A DNA stretch of 64,000 bases from Sabellastarte sp. h YS-2021 (lineage: Eukaryota > Annelida > Polychaeta > Sabellida > Sabellidae), in NCBI GenBank assembly GCA_964017235.1, contig OZ024938.1, forward strand, positions 13,941,454 through 14,005,453, read 5' to 3'. The notes under the pieces are model-generated. The model was not told where the DNA came from and searched no databases. It saw nothing but the letters and a program-made list of their open reading frames with translations. Numbering within the stretch: the first letter of the stretch is position 1; every line of letters starts with the position of its first letter. Below are positions 56,729 to 64,000 of the stretch, piece after piece. The position numbers were made by a program, and so were the translations under genes.

Positions 56729-56819
56729 CGGGCCACAAATCAATGTGTGTGGTTCCTATAAAGCCATTTTGTAATTGCTATGACTTGGGGGAAGGGGATG
56801 TACTTGTGAAAAAGGACAT

Positions 56820-57013
56820 TTTATTGCGTTAATACATCCTATCCAATGGACAATTGCTTTACCGGTCGGCGCGACCGGTCCGCCAAACGTCAGAAAAAGT
56901 GTATAACACTAGCAGAGCCGGTCAGGAGAGGGCATTCGCCAGGTGGCGCATCATACTTCCTTGCTGTCTAGACAACATGACGTCATAGCATCTTTTTCGT
57001 TTGGCGCGTGGAG
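56820..57013 (+). repeat. DIRS 3 left inverted terminal repeat / promoter region
   Basis: It pairs with 62811-63026. The left copy lacks about 8 nt (ACGTCCTG) present in the right one. It contains a perfect CRE, TGACGTCA, at 56978-56985, which may serve the element's promoter. The Gag start is about 100 bp downstream. Confidence 0.88.
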
Positions 57014-57113
57014 AGTGAAGACGTGTTTTCAACGACAAGGAATATTTTCGTTTTATAACGAACTCACCTTCATAATTCATCTGTAAAGAAGTTTAGAAGT
57101 TATTTCTACTACC

Positions 57114-59039
57114 ATGTCATCACCAGGACAGAGAAGAGGTTCTTGCGGACACGCTATGGCTGGGTTTGATTCCCACTCCAAGTGTGCACGTTGTAGGGAC
57201 AAAGGGCTAGGCGACGACCCCTGTGTCCAGAAGAAAGAATGTGTTATCTGCAAGGGGTTTACCCCTGACCAGGTCCTTCAGCTGGCCACCCCAGCTTACA
57301 GGGACAGAAAGGAGAAGAAGACGACCTCTTCAACTACGACCTCCACTCCCACTCTAGTGGACCCAGCACACGTTAATGTACTGGGTAAAGTGGAGCAAGG
57401 GAAAGCTGCGCAGTCTACCCCATCCTCCAAGAAGACGAAGCGTAATGACTCCCCCAAACAACCTACCAGCAAGAGATCTTCAAGCAGTAGACCTTCCAAT
57501 GAAGATCTCAAAGAACTGGACGATAAATGGGCTGAGAGGTTCTCCAGATTAGAAGCAATGCTGCTAGCCAAGACCTTCACCGTGCCGGTTGAACCGGTGG
57601 TGAAGCCAGCTTCTGATGTGACTGCTACTGAGAAGCCATTCTTTGAACCTTCCACCAGCAAACTGCCTGTTGAGAAGACTCAGCCCTGTGAGAAACCCGG
57701 TCCCTGCCTTGACCAGGCCACCGGTACTGCTGTTGAGGAGATGCAGACTGCCACCCAGCCCCTTGGGGCTCCCGGTGCAGGGATAGCAACCCAGCCTGTT
57801 CAGGCCCCCGGTTCATCCCTAGATGTTCTGCCCACCGGTGAAACAGACCTCACTGCACCCTCTGACAGTGAAGCTGACCAGTTTAGTGAAACCGGTTCCC
57901 TGGATGGCGACATCTACAGGGACCGGTCAGCAGACAGAGATGCTTCAAGAGATGACCCTGAGACTGTTCCCACCGAGGAGGCCAACTACAGGGAAACCAT
58001 GAGGGGTGTGAGGAGCTTCATGAACTGGCACAGAGTTCCTGAGTTCGAAACTGTGTCCTCCACTGCTGATGATAACCCTTTTGCCGGTGCCAGAGCCCAG
58101 CCAACTGGAAAAGTCAGTGTGAAACTTCCTGTGGATGACTGGCTGTGCAGGAAGATGGCTAATCTTAACCTCACAGTCAAGGAAGGCTACCCTACAAGAA
58201 ACACCGACAACACCGGACTTCTCAGGGACCAGTTCATCAAAACCCCTAGACCATCAAGATGGTACGGGATGCATGCTGAGAAGGACAATGAGAGTTCAAC
58301 AGTACGCACCTGGTCTCCGGACCCGGCCAAACTCAACCACTCATTCAGCAGGGTTGCCAGAAGGAATATGCCCTCTGCTCCACCCTCCCGGGTATTTACC
58401 CAGGATCTCCTCAGACGTTGGGAAAGGGCAGCACGTGAACAGACAATAATGTGTAACCAGGCTGCCGGCTTATCAAGATGCTTGACCAGGGTTCAGGCCT
58501 CGATGAACAATCAGTTAAAAACCCTGAGTCTGGACAGTAAAGGAAAGTCATCTGAAAAGATGAGGCAAGCTGTTGGGGAACTGGAGTATTTGACCACGTT
58601 TAACCGGTCAATATCTCAAGCAATGGCCAGGACAATGCAAGATTTATCAGAGGCAGTCTTCATCAACATGGCCAACTTCACCCTTGCTCGCAGGGATAGT
58701 TACTTGGACTATTTGCATGCTGGGGTCAAACACGACACTATTAACGCCTTGAGAACGTCTCCAGTCCATCTAGACGCCTTGTTTCCGGATCAGCTGATTG
58801 CTAAGGCTGAAGAGGAAATCAGTAAGAGTGAGGAGAGGCGTTCGTCCGGTACTTCTCACCGACAACAAGGTCGCTTCCACCCATACTCAGCCAGTGACAA
58901 GTCTACTAGTCGTCACACCGACAAGAAGAACGTCCCTGCTTGGAAGCAGATCAGAGACGACCAACAAAGCAGGAGAGGTCGAGGCAAAGCCTCCAACTAC
59001 TCCCAGAAGCCTGCCAAGGGGTCCAAGCCTTCTAAATGA
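57114..59039 (+). CDS. DIRS 3 Gag-like protein (641 aa)
   Basis: This is the putative structural/nucleic-acid-binding protein encoded first in DIRS elements. It starts [18 protein letters not shown]. Cysteines at residues 11, 24, 27, 37, 43 and 46 form a compact Cys-rich head, conserved in DIRS 2 and 4. A Lys/Ser/Pro- and Thr-rich low-complexity middle follows, then the conserved YRETMRGVRSFMNWH and RWERAARE blocks, a helical region and a basic RGRG tail. The stop is TGA (59037-59039), followed by CAATTA and an open Cys-rich frame. It is fully open and matches the family order. Confidence 0.88.
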   Translation: MSSPGQRRGSCGHAMAGFDSHSKCARCRDKGLGDDPCVQKKECVICKGFTPDQVLQLATPAYRDRKEKKTTSSTTTSTPTLVDPAHVNVLGKVEQGKAAQSTPSSKKTKRNDSPKQPTSKRSSSSRPSNEDLKELDDKWAERFSRLEAMLLAKTFTVPVEPVVKPASDVTATEKPFFEPSTSKLPVEKTQPCEKPGPCLDQATGTAVEEMQTATQPLGAPGAGIATQPVQAPGSSLDVLPTGETDLTAPSDSEADQFSETGSLDGDIYRDRSADRDASRDDPETVPTEEANYRETMRGVRSFMNWHRVPEFETVSSTADDNPFAGARAQPTGKVSVKLPVDDWLCRKMANLNLTVKEGYPTRNTDNTGLLRDQFIKTPRPSRWYGMHAEKDNESSTVRTWSPDPAKLNHSFSRVARRNMPSAPPSRVFTQDLLRRWERAAREQTIMCNQAAGLSRCLTRVQASMNNQLKTLSLDSKGKSSEKMRQAVGELEYLTTFNRSISQAMARTMQDLSEAVFINMANFTLARRDSYLDYLHAGVKHDTINALRTSPVHLDALFPDQLIAKAEEEISKSEERRSSGTSHRQQGRFHPYSASDKSTSRHTDKKNVPAWKQIRDDQQSRRGRGKASNYSQKPAKGSKPSK

Positions 59040-61356
59040 CAATTACTGTGTAAATTATGTAACCGGTCAGACGAACTCTGTAGTTGTAACCGGTCAGGAA
59101 GGCTTGGACCCAACACCAGTGATTGCAGAGACCAGCAAAGTGACACTAAATTTGACTGTAAACTCACATGTTGCAAATGCTCATATTGTTTCAGGGTTGC
59201 CACAAAGGAAAGGCGTAAATCCCAATACTTGTCAAATGTACACAGAAATAAAATATGTGAAAGATGTTTCCTGTGTAGGTCACTTGTCTTCTGTAAATCT
59301 TGTAGCCAATGCTCAACATGCTGTTATAGATCCTCCTGTAGGGGCGAGATTAAACCAGTGTTGGGAGAAATGGGAGGCCTTGGGTTCAAGTCCAAAAGTA
59401 GTCAACACATTGAGGGAGGGGTACACTCTCCCGTTCCGGTTCAGACCTCACTTGACAAGGTCACCGAATGTAATAAGCAACTACCACAACTCAGCCAAGC
59501 AGTCCTTCCTTGTAGAGGCACTGTATCAGCTGATAAACAAAAATGTAGTCGAACCGGTCGAAAATCAGAACTCACTGGGTTTTTACAACCGGCTATTTTT
59601 GGTACCCAAACCCAACAACCGGTGGAGACCGGTCCTGGACATGAGCACCTTGAACACCTTTTTAAACACAGGGTCGTTCAAGATGGAGACCCCAGAGACA
59701 ATAAGAACCTCCCTACAGGTAGGGGAGTGGGTCACATCCATAGATTTCAAAGACGCTTACTTCCACATTCCAATTCACAGTCAGTCAAGGAAGTACATGC
59801 GTTTTCACCTCCAGGGTCGGTCCTACCAGTTCAAGGCCCTACCCTTTGGCCTATCCACAGCCCCCATGGAGTTCACAGTGGTGGCCAAAGAGGTCAAACT
59901 CATGGCTCTTCAGAAGGGTATAAGGATCCACCAGTACCTAGACGACTGGCTGGTGAGAGCCTCTACCCAACACACCTGTCTCCAGCATACTCAAACCCTA
60001 GTCACTCTGTGCCAGGATCTAGGGTGGCTGGTGAACAAGGAAAAATCAGAACAGGTCTTCAACTTCGTAGGTTACCAGTTCGACCTGAAAGAGGGCAGGG
60101 TCAGACCAACAGAAGATCGTTGGGAGACCTTGACAGACAAGATCAGATCCATAATGTCGGATCCGGTTTGCCCGGTCCGACAATTCATGTCCCTCATAGG
60201 TCTGCTCACAGCAACAGAAAAACAAGTCCACTTAGGGCGACTTCACATGAGACCCATATATTGGTACTGTAAAAACAATTGGAGGGTCCCAGAGTCACTG
60301 GAAAAGGTGATACCGGTCCCCAACTCCCTCCACCCCCGCCTGAAGTGGTGGCTGGAGGAAAGCAATGTGCTTCTAGGTCAACCATTACACCCTCTAAAAC
60401 ATGCTCTGCAAATCTTTACAGACGCATCAAAAGAAGGGTGGGGCGCTCACTTAGACGAGCACACTGCAAGGGGAACCTGGTCCCTTCCAGAGAGCAAGCT
60501 GCACATAAACCACTTAGAGCTAAAAGCAGTATTTCTAGCTCTAAAAGAGTTTCGAACCCTAGTCTGCAACAAGACAGTGTTGATAGCTACAGACAACACA
60601 ACAGTGGTTGCTTATATCAACAAAGAGGAGGGGATGAAGTCGGGCTCTCTGTGTGCCCTACTGTGGAGAATACTGTCCTGGTGTACCAGGCAGCAAGTAA
60701 CCCTCAGGGCACGTCACATCCCCGGCCGGCTGAACGTGATAGCAGACAAGCTATCCAGGCTTGGCCAGACCATTCAAACGGAGTGGTCACTTCATCCAGA
60801 GGTATTCAAAGCCATATGCGACCGGTAGCACCAGCCTCAAGTGGACCTGTTTGCCACCAGATTCAACAACAAACTACCACAGTTTGTCTCACCGGTCCCA
60901 GACCCCCAGGCTTGGGCAGTGGATGCACTCAGCCTGTCCTGGGAGGACCTGGACCCATACGCCTTTCCACCGGCAGCCATCTTGGGCAAAGTGGTGGAGA
61001 AGCTACAGGACTACCCCTGTGACAGAATAATTCTGATTGCACCAGGGTGGCCCAACATGCCCTGGTTTTGGGACCTGGTAGCCATGTCAAGCCAGATCCC
61101 TCTGTGTCTGCCCAGCATGCCCAACCTAGTGTCTCAGCCATTCAACCAGGTCCTTCACAGGAACCTGTCGAATCTGAACCTACATGCCTGGCTCCTAGAG
61201 CCTCAGCAATCAAGGAGCAAGGCTTCTCTGAGGCAGTGGCAGCACGAATTGAGGCTCCTCAGAGAAGATCAACCAGATCTGTCTATGAGGCAAAGTGGAC
61301 CATTTTTAAAAAGTGGTGCCTCAGTAATCAGGTGGACTTCAGGGCACCACCTCTGA
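58798..61356 (+). pseudogene. DIRS 3 Pol (RT, RNase H, Dam-like) with one nonsense codon
   Basis: The frame overlaps the Gag end by about 240 nt. RT core: [16 protein letters not shown], the SIDFKDAYFHIPI first-Asp block and YLDD at 59935-59946. RNase H: TDAS, LELK, TDNTT and ADKLSR (about 60418-60760). A Dam-like methyltransferase region, VDLFATRFN...WAVDALSL...YAFPP, spans 60840-60970. TAG at 60826-60828 interrupts the frame where the sister element has Trp, just before the Dam-like region. Apart from this codon the frame is open. The 3' part overlaps the recombinase frame by more than 300 nt. Confidence 0.92.
59040..59349 (+). other. Cys-rich open frame directly after the DIRS 3 Gag stop
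   Basis: In the Gag frame, no stop follows TGA 59037 for over 400 codons. The first ~103 codons encode 19 cysteines, ending C-x2-C-x2-C-x5-C-x2-C-x2-C-x2-CC-x4-C then RGE. DIRS 2 has exactly this spacing. The DNA simultaneously encodes the Pol N-terminus (+1 frame). The frame beyond about 59350 overlaps RT and is probably not meaningful. Possible zinc-binding Gag extension made by readthrough; unproven. Confidence 0.55.
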
Positions 61357-62270
61357 AAGCCATAGCTGACTTCCTCCTGCACTTGTTTCAGGACAAGCAG
61401 TTGCAATCAGGCACCATTGATGGCTACAGATCAGCCATTGCTAACAAACTGGGCAATTCAACCATTAATGTCAGCAAAGATGAAAATCTCACTCGTCTCC
61501 TGGATAGTTTCCATAGAGACAGACCCAAAGGCAGGAGGGGCATCCCCTCCTGGAACCTTTCCTTGGTACTACACCAGCTCACAAAGGCTCCATTTGAACC
61601 CCTTAAAGAGACCTCCCTGAAACATCTAACATTCAAGACTGTTTTCTTGCTGGCCTTGGGTTCAGGTAAACGCAGGAGTGAGATCCATGCTTGGTTACAT
61701 AAGAACATCAGACACCAGTCAGACTGGTCCAAGGTGTCTTTGTACCCCTCACCCAGCTTTCTATCCAAGAACCAGCTGGCTAAAGAGGGTCCAGATAGTG
61801 TGGCACCAGTAATCATTCCAGCCCTGGCTCCATCCCTGGATAGGTCACTCAATGGTGACAGGTCCCTATGTCCAGTTAGAGCCCTGCGCTACTACTTGGA
61901 CAGGACCACAGACCTCAGGCAGAATAAGGAGTTAGTCTTTGTCTCCTTCAAGAAAGGGTTTGACAAGGACATCTCACCTGCCACCATCTCCTCATGGATC
62001 AAACAGACTGTGATTCTGTGTTATGAGCTCTCTGACCAAGAGGCCCTCTCTCTACATCAGGTTAAAGCCCATGATGTGAGGGCCTTTGCTGCATCTAAGG
62101 CTTTCCAATCAGGGATCTCCTTAGATCAGATCTTGTCAGCCTGCCACTGGAAATCCCACAACACCTTCACTCAGTTTTATTTGAAGGATGTTGCCTGGGC
62201 TGACTCAGAGCTATTCCACCTGGGACCTGTAGTGGCTGCCCAACAGGTGCACCACCAGGACCAGAAATGA
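61023..62270 (+). CDS. DIRS 3 tyrosine recombinase
   Basis: It catalyses insertion of the circular DIRS cDNA. The frame is open from 61023 to TGA 62268-62270 (407 codons from GTG 61047). Numbering from 61047, an SAM-like core-binding part ([28 protein letters not shown]) is followed by the first catalytic Arg box [12 protein letters not shown] (R209/210), [10 protein letters not shown] (H342, R345), CHWKSHNTF (H367) and nucleophile Y378 in FTQFYLKD. The frame contains no ATG at all, so initiation must be non-AUG or the protein arises by frameshifting from Pol, with which it overlaps in the -1 frame. Confidence 0.9.
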   Translation, partial: QNNSDCTRVAQHALVLGPGSHVKPDPSVSAQHAQPSVSAIQPGPSQEPVESEPTCLAPRASAIKEQGFSEAVAARIEAPQRRSTRSVYEAKWTIFKKWCLSNQVDFRAPPLKAIADFLLHLFQDKQLQSGTIDGYRSAIANKLGNSTINVSKDENLTRLLDSFHRDRPKGRRGIPSWNLSLVLHQLTKAPFEPLKETSLKHLTFKTVFLLALGSGKRRSEIHAWLHKNIRHQSDWSKVSLYPSPSFLSKNQLAKEGPDSVAPVIIPALAPSLDRSLNGDRSLCPVRALRYYLDRTTDLRQNKELVFVSFKKGFDKDISPATISSWIKQTVILCYELSDQEALSLHQVKAHDVRAFAASKAFQSGISLDQILSACHWKSHNTFTQFYLKDVAWADSELFHLGPVVAAQQVHHQDQK

Positions 62271-62655
62271 GGAGATGTTGTATATATGTAAATATGTACA
62301 TACTGTAAATGTGTTAATATGTACATAATGTAAATATGTTCATTGTACATATTATATATAAAAAAACAAAACCAAAAAACTGTGACTTGCTTCCCTTGGG
62401 AAGTTGTTATTTCTTCTGGGACTGAACTCAGCCCCTCTCTCCTTCTCCCTCTCCCTCCTCAGTTCATACTGGGAGGGAAAGAAAAGGGGGGGGGCAGTGT
62501 CGGTAGACTCCCGGTTAACCGGTTAGTTGACAGCCGACCTTGACCTCTCAGGGTTCTCTGACCCTAGGTCAAATGGGCCATCTCAATTTTTTGTTTATTA
62601 TGAGTTCATACAAGTCCCTAGCTGCTTACCCGCCTACCAAGCGGTAGTTATTCAG

Positions 62656-62749
62656 CAATTGTCCATTGGATAGGATGTATTAACGCAATAAAATTGCAAA
62701 TATAATAAGTAAATTAAATTTTTATAAGTTAATACCCTATCCAATGGAC
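62656..62749. repeat. DIRS 3 internal complementary region
   Basis: CAATTGTCCATTGGATAGG ... CCTATCCAATGGAC is the reverse complement of the joined element ends. It differs by only about three bases from the reverse complement of the actual element 3/element 4 junction at 62963-63060. Confidence 0.92.
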
Positions 62750-62810
62750 AGGCAAGGCCCACCCAACCGGCCCCGCTATCAGCTTACTAGGGGTCTTACT
62801 AGGACTAGAC

Positions 62811-63026
62811 ACGAAAAAGATGCTATGACGTCACGTTGTCTAGACAGCAAGGAAGTACGATGCGCCACCTGGCGAATGCGCTCTCCTGACCGGCTCTGCT
62901 AGTGTTATACACAGGACGTCTTTTTCTGACGTTTGGCGGACCGGTCGCGCCAACCGGTAAAGCAATTGTCCATTGGATAGGGTATTAACTTATAAAAATT
63001 TAATTTACTTATTAAATTTGCAATTT
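62811..63026 (+). repeat. DIRS 3 right inverted terminal repeat
   Basis: Inverse of 56820-57013, including TGACGTCA at 62826-62833 and GCGCCACCTGGCGAATG. It ends with an AT-rich tail (TTACTTATTAAATTTGC) that the left copy lacks, as in other DIRS elements. Confidence 0.88.
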
Positions 63027-64000
63027 TATTGCATTAATACATCCTATCCAATGGACAACTGCTTTACCGGTCGGCGCGACCGGTCCAGCCAAATGCCAGA
63101 AAAAGACGTCCTGTATATGATACCGGCAGGACCGGTCAGGAGAGCACATTCGCCAGGTGGCGGATCGTACTTCCTCTTCCTGTCTAGACAACATGACATC
63201 ATAGCATCTTTTTCGTTTGGCACGTGGAGAGTGAAGACGTGTTTTCACGACAAGCGAATTTTTTGTTCTACACTGAACTCAACTGCTTTATTTCATCTTT
63301 AAAGAAGATTAGAAGTATTTTCTACAACTGTGTCATCACCAGGACAGAGAAGAGGCACCTGCGGACACGCTATGGCTGGGTTCGACTCCCACTCCAAGTG
63401 TGCATGTTGTAGGGACAAAGGGCTAGGCGACGACCCCTGTGTCCAGAAGAAAGAATGTGATATCTGTAGAGGGTTCACCCCTGAACAGATTCTTCAGTTG
63501 TCTACCCCAGCTTATAGAGACAGAAAAGAGAAGAAAACGGCTATGACTACGACTTCCTCCACCCCACTCTCGTGAACCCTGCACACGTTAGTGTACTGGG
63601 TAAAGTGGAAAAGGTCAAGGCTGTGCAGTCTACCCCTACTACAAAGAAGACGAAACGTAGTGAGTCTCCTAAGCCTTCTGCCAGCAAGAAGAAATCTTCC
63701 AGCAGTAGACCATCAGCTGAAGATTTGAAGCAACTTGATGACAAGTGGGCAGAGAGGTTCTCCCGACTTGAGGCAATGCTGTTGGCTAAGACCTTCACAG
63801 TGCCGGTTGAACCGGTTGTGAAGCCAGCCAGAAGCCATTTTTTGACCCTGGTGCTACCACCAGCAATCTGCCTGTTGAGAAATCCAGCAATCTGCCTGTT
63901 GAGAAATCCGGTCCCTGCCTTGATCAGGCCACCGGTGATGCTGTAGAGGAGATGCAGACTGCCACCCAGCCCCTTGGGGCTCCCGGTGCAGGGATAGCAA
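63027..64000 (+). mobile_element. DIRS retrotransposon 4 (partial, truncated by window end)
   Basis: It starts with the same terminal sequence (TTATTGCATTAATACATCC) immediately after the right end of DIRS 3, in the same orientation, with no spacer. Left inverted repeat at 63027-63230, then a gag start. The CRE is mutated (TGACATCA). Confidence 0.93.
63330..64000 (+). pseudogene. DIRS 4 gag, start codon lost and frameshifted
   Basis: Closely similar to the Gag at 57114, but the initiator is GTG instead of ATG. A 1-nt deletion near 63565 shifts the frame to an early TGA (63573-63575). A roughly 20-nt deletion near 63829 and a short duplicated segment (AATCTGCCTGTTGAGAAATC) follow. It cannot make a normal Gag. 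Confidence 0.85.

Larger units (their letters stand above)
56820..63026 (+). mobile_element. DIRS retrotransposon 3, nearly intact
   Basis: Inverted terminal repeats lie at 56820-57013 and 62811-63026. Gag (57114-59039), Pol with RT, RNase H and Dam-like region (to 61356) and tyrosine recombinase (to 62270) are followed by an internal complementary region (62656-62749). Gag and recombinase frames are open. Pol has one nonsense codon. The insertion starts where homology of FMO copy 2 intron to copy 1 stops (GGACATTT), and no target duplication is visible. It is likely young. Confidence 0.96.

Noticed and set aside
57296..57661. 121-codon minus-strand frame inside DIRS 3 gag
   Set aside because: Antisense of a Ser/Thr/Pro-rich low-complexity Gag segment.
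59350..60272. Continuation of the Gag-frame ORF across the RT domain
   Set aside because: The conserved RT motifs are in the other frame. This frame's openness beyond the Cys block follows from the base composition of RT codons.
60279..61022. 247-codon open frame in the third frame across RNase H
   Set aside because: Shadow of the RNase H/Dam-like coding frame. No conserved motif of its own.

Overview
The window is eukaryotic, AT-rich nuclear DNA with spliced genes, long introns and a very heavy transposon load. DIRS-type tyrosine-recombinase retrotransposons, tRNA-derived SINEs, hAT-like MITEs and Helitron-like elements with central tandem repeats suggest a lophotrochozoan, most likely a bivalve mollusc. 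The species is an inference.

Region 2.2-29.8 kb (+ strand) is a transformer-2 (Tra2) splicing-regulator gene. Eight coding exons join in phase to give 738 nt (245 residues): an N-terminal RS domain, an RRM, the HTPTPG linker and a C-terminal RS tail. Its introns hold MITEs, a SINE and two DIRS elements (8.7-14.9 kb and 17.3-23.4 kb) in the gene's own orientation. Intron 4 also carries a 1.1-kb open exon-like segment (23487-24582) that splices in phase onto Tra2 exon 2 or 3. It would encode an RS/Cys-rich/RGG-tailed protein instead of Tra2.

Region 30-37 kb is intergenic. It contains a hAT MITE with an exact 8-bp target duplication and a 2.25-kb Helitron/Helentron-like non-autonomous element built around 12 tandem 147-bp units.

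Region 37.5-50.2 kb (- strand) is a complete flavin-containing monooxygenase (FMO) gene with 3 coding exons and 528 codons. Its large intron holds a second 147-bp-type array, duplicated as a 706-bp block, and an old DIRS recombinase fragment. At 56 kb is the last exon of a second, tandem FMO copy. Its 3' half is almost identical to copy 1, while its 5' half and intron have diverged. Between them, at 52.3-53.6 kb, is a truncated CR1/L2-like LINE.

Region 56.8-64 kb holds a nearly intact DIRS element: intact Gag and tyrosine recombinase frames, and one nonsense codon in Pol. A second DIRS element abuts it directly and runs off the window. Their junction is almost exactly the reverse complement of the internal complementary region, i.e. 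the circle junction expected of a DIRS replication intermediate.

The most unusual signals are: (1) in two divergent DIRS families the Gag stop is followed by CAATTA, a tobamovirus-type readthrough context, and then by an open Cys-rich frame with identical cysteine spacing that overlaps Pol; (2) the alternative Tra2 terminal exon; (3) the head-to-tail DIRS junction.
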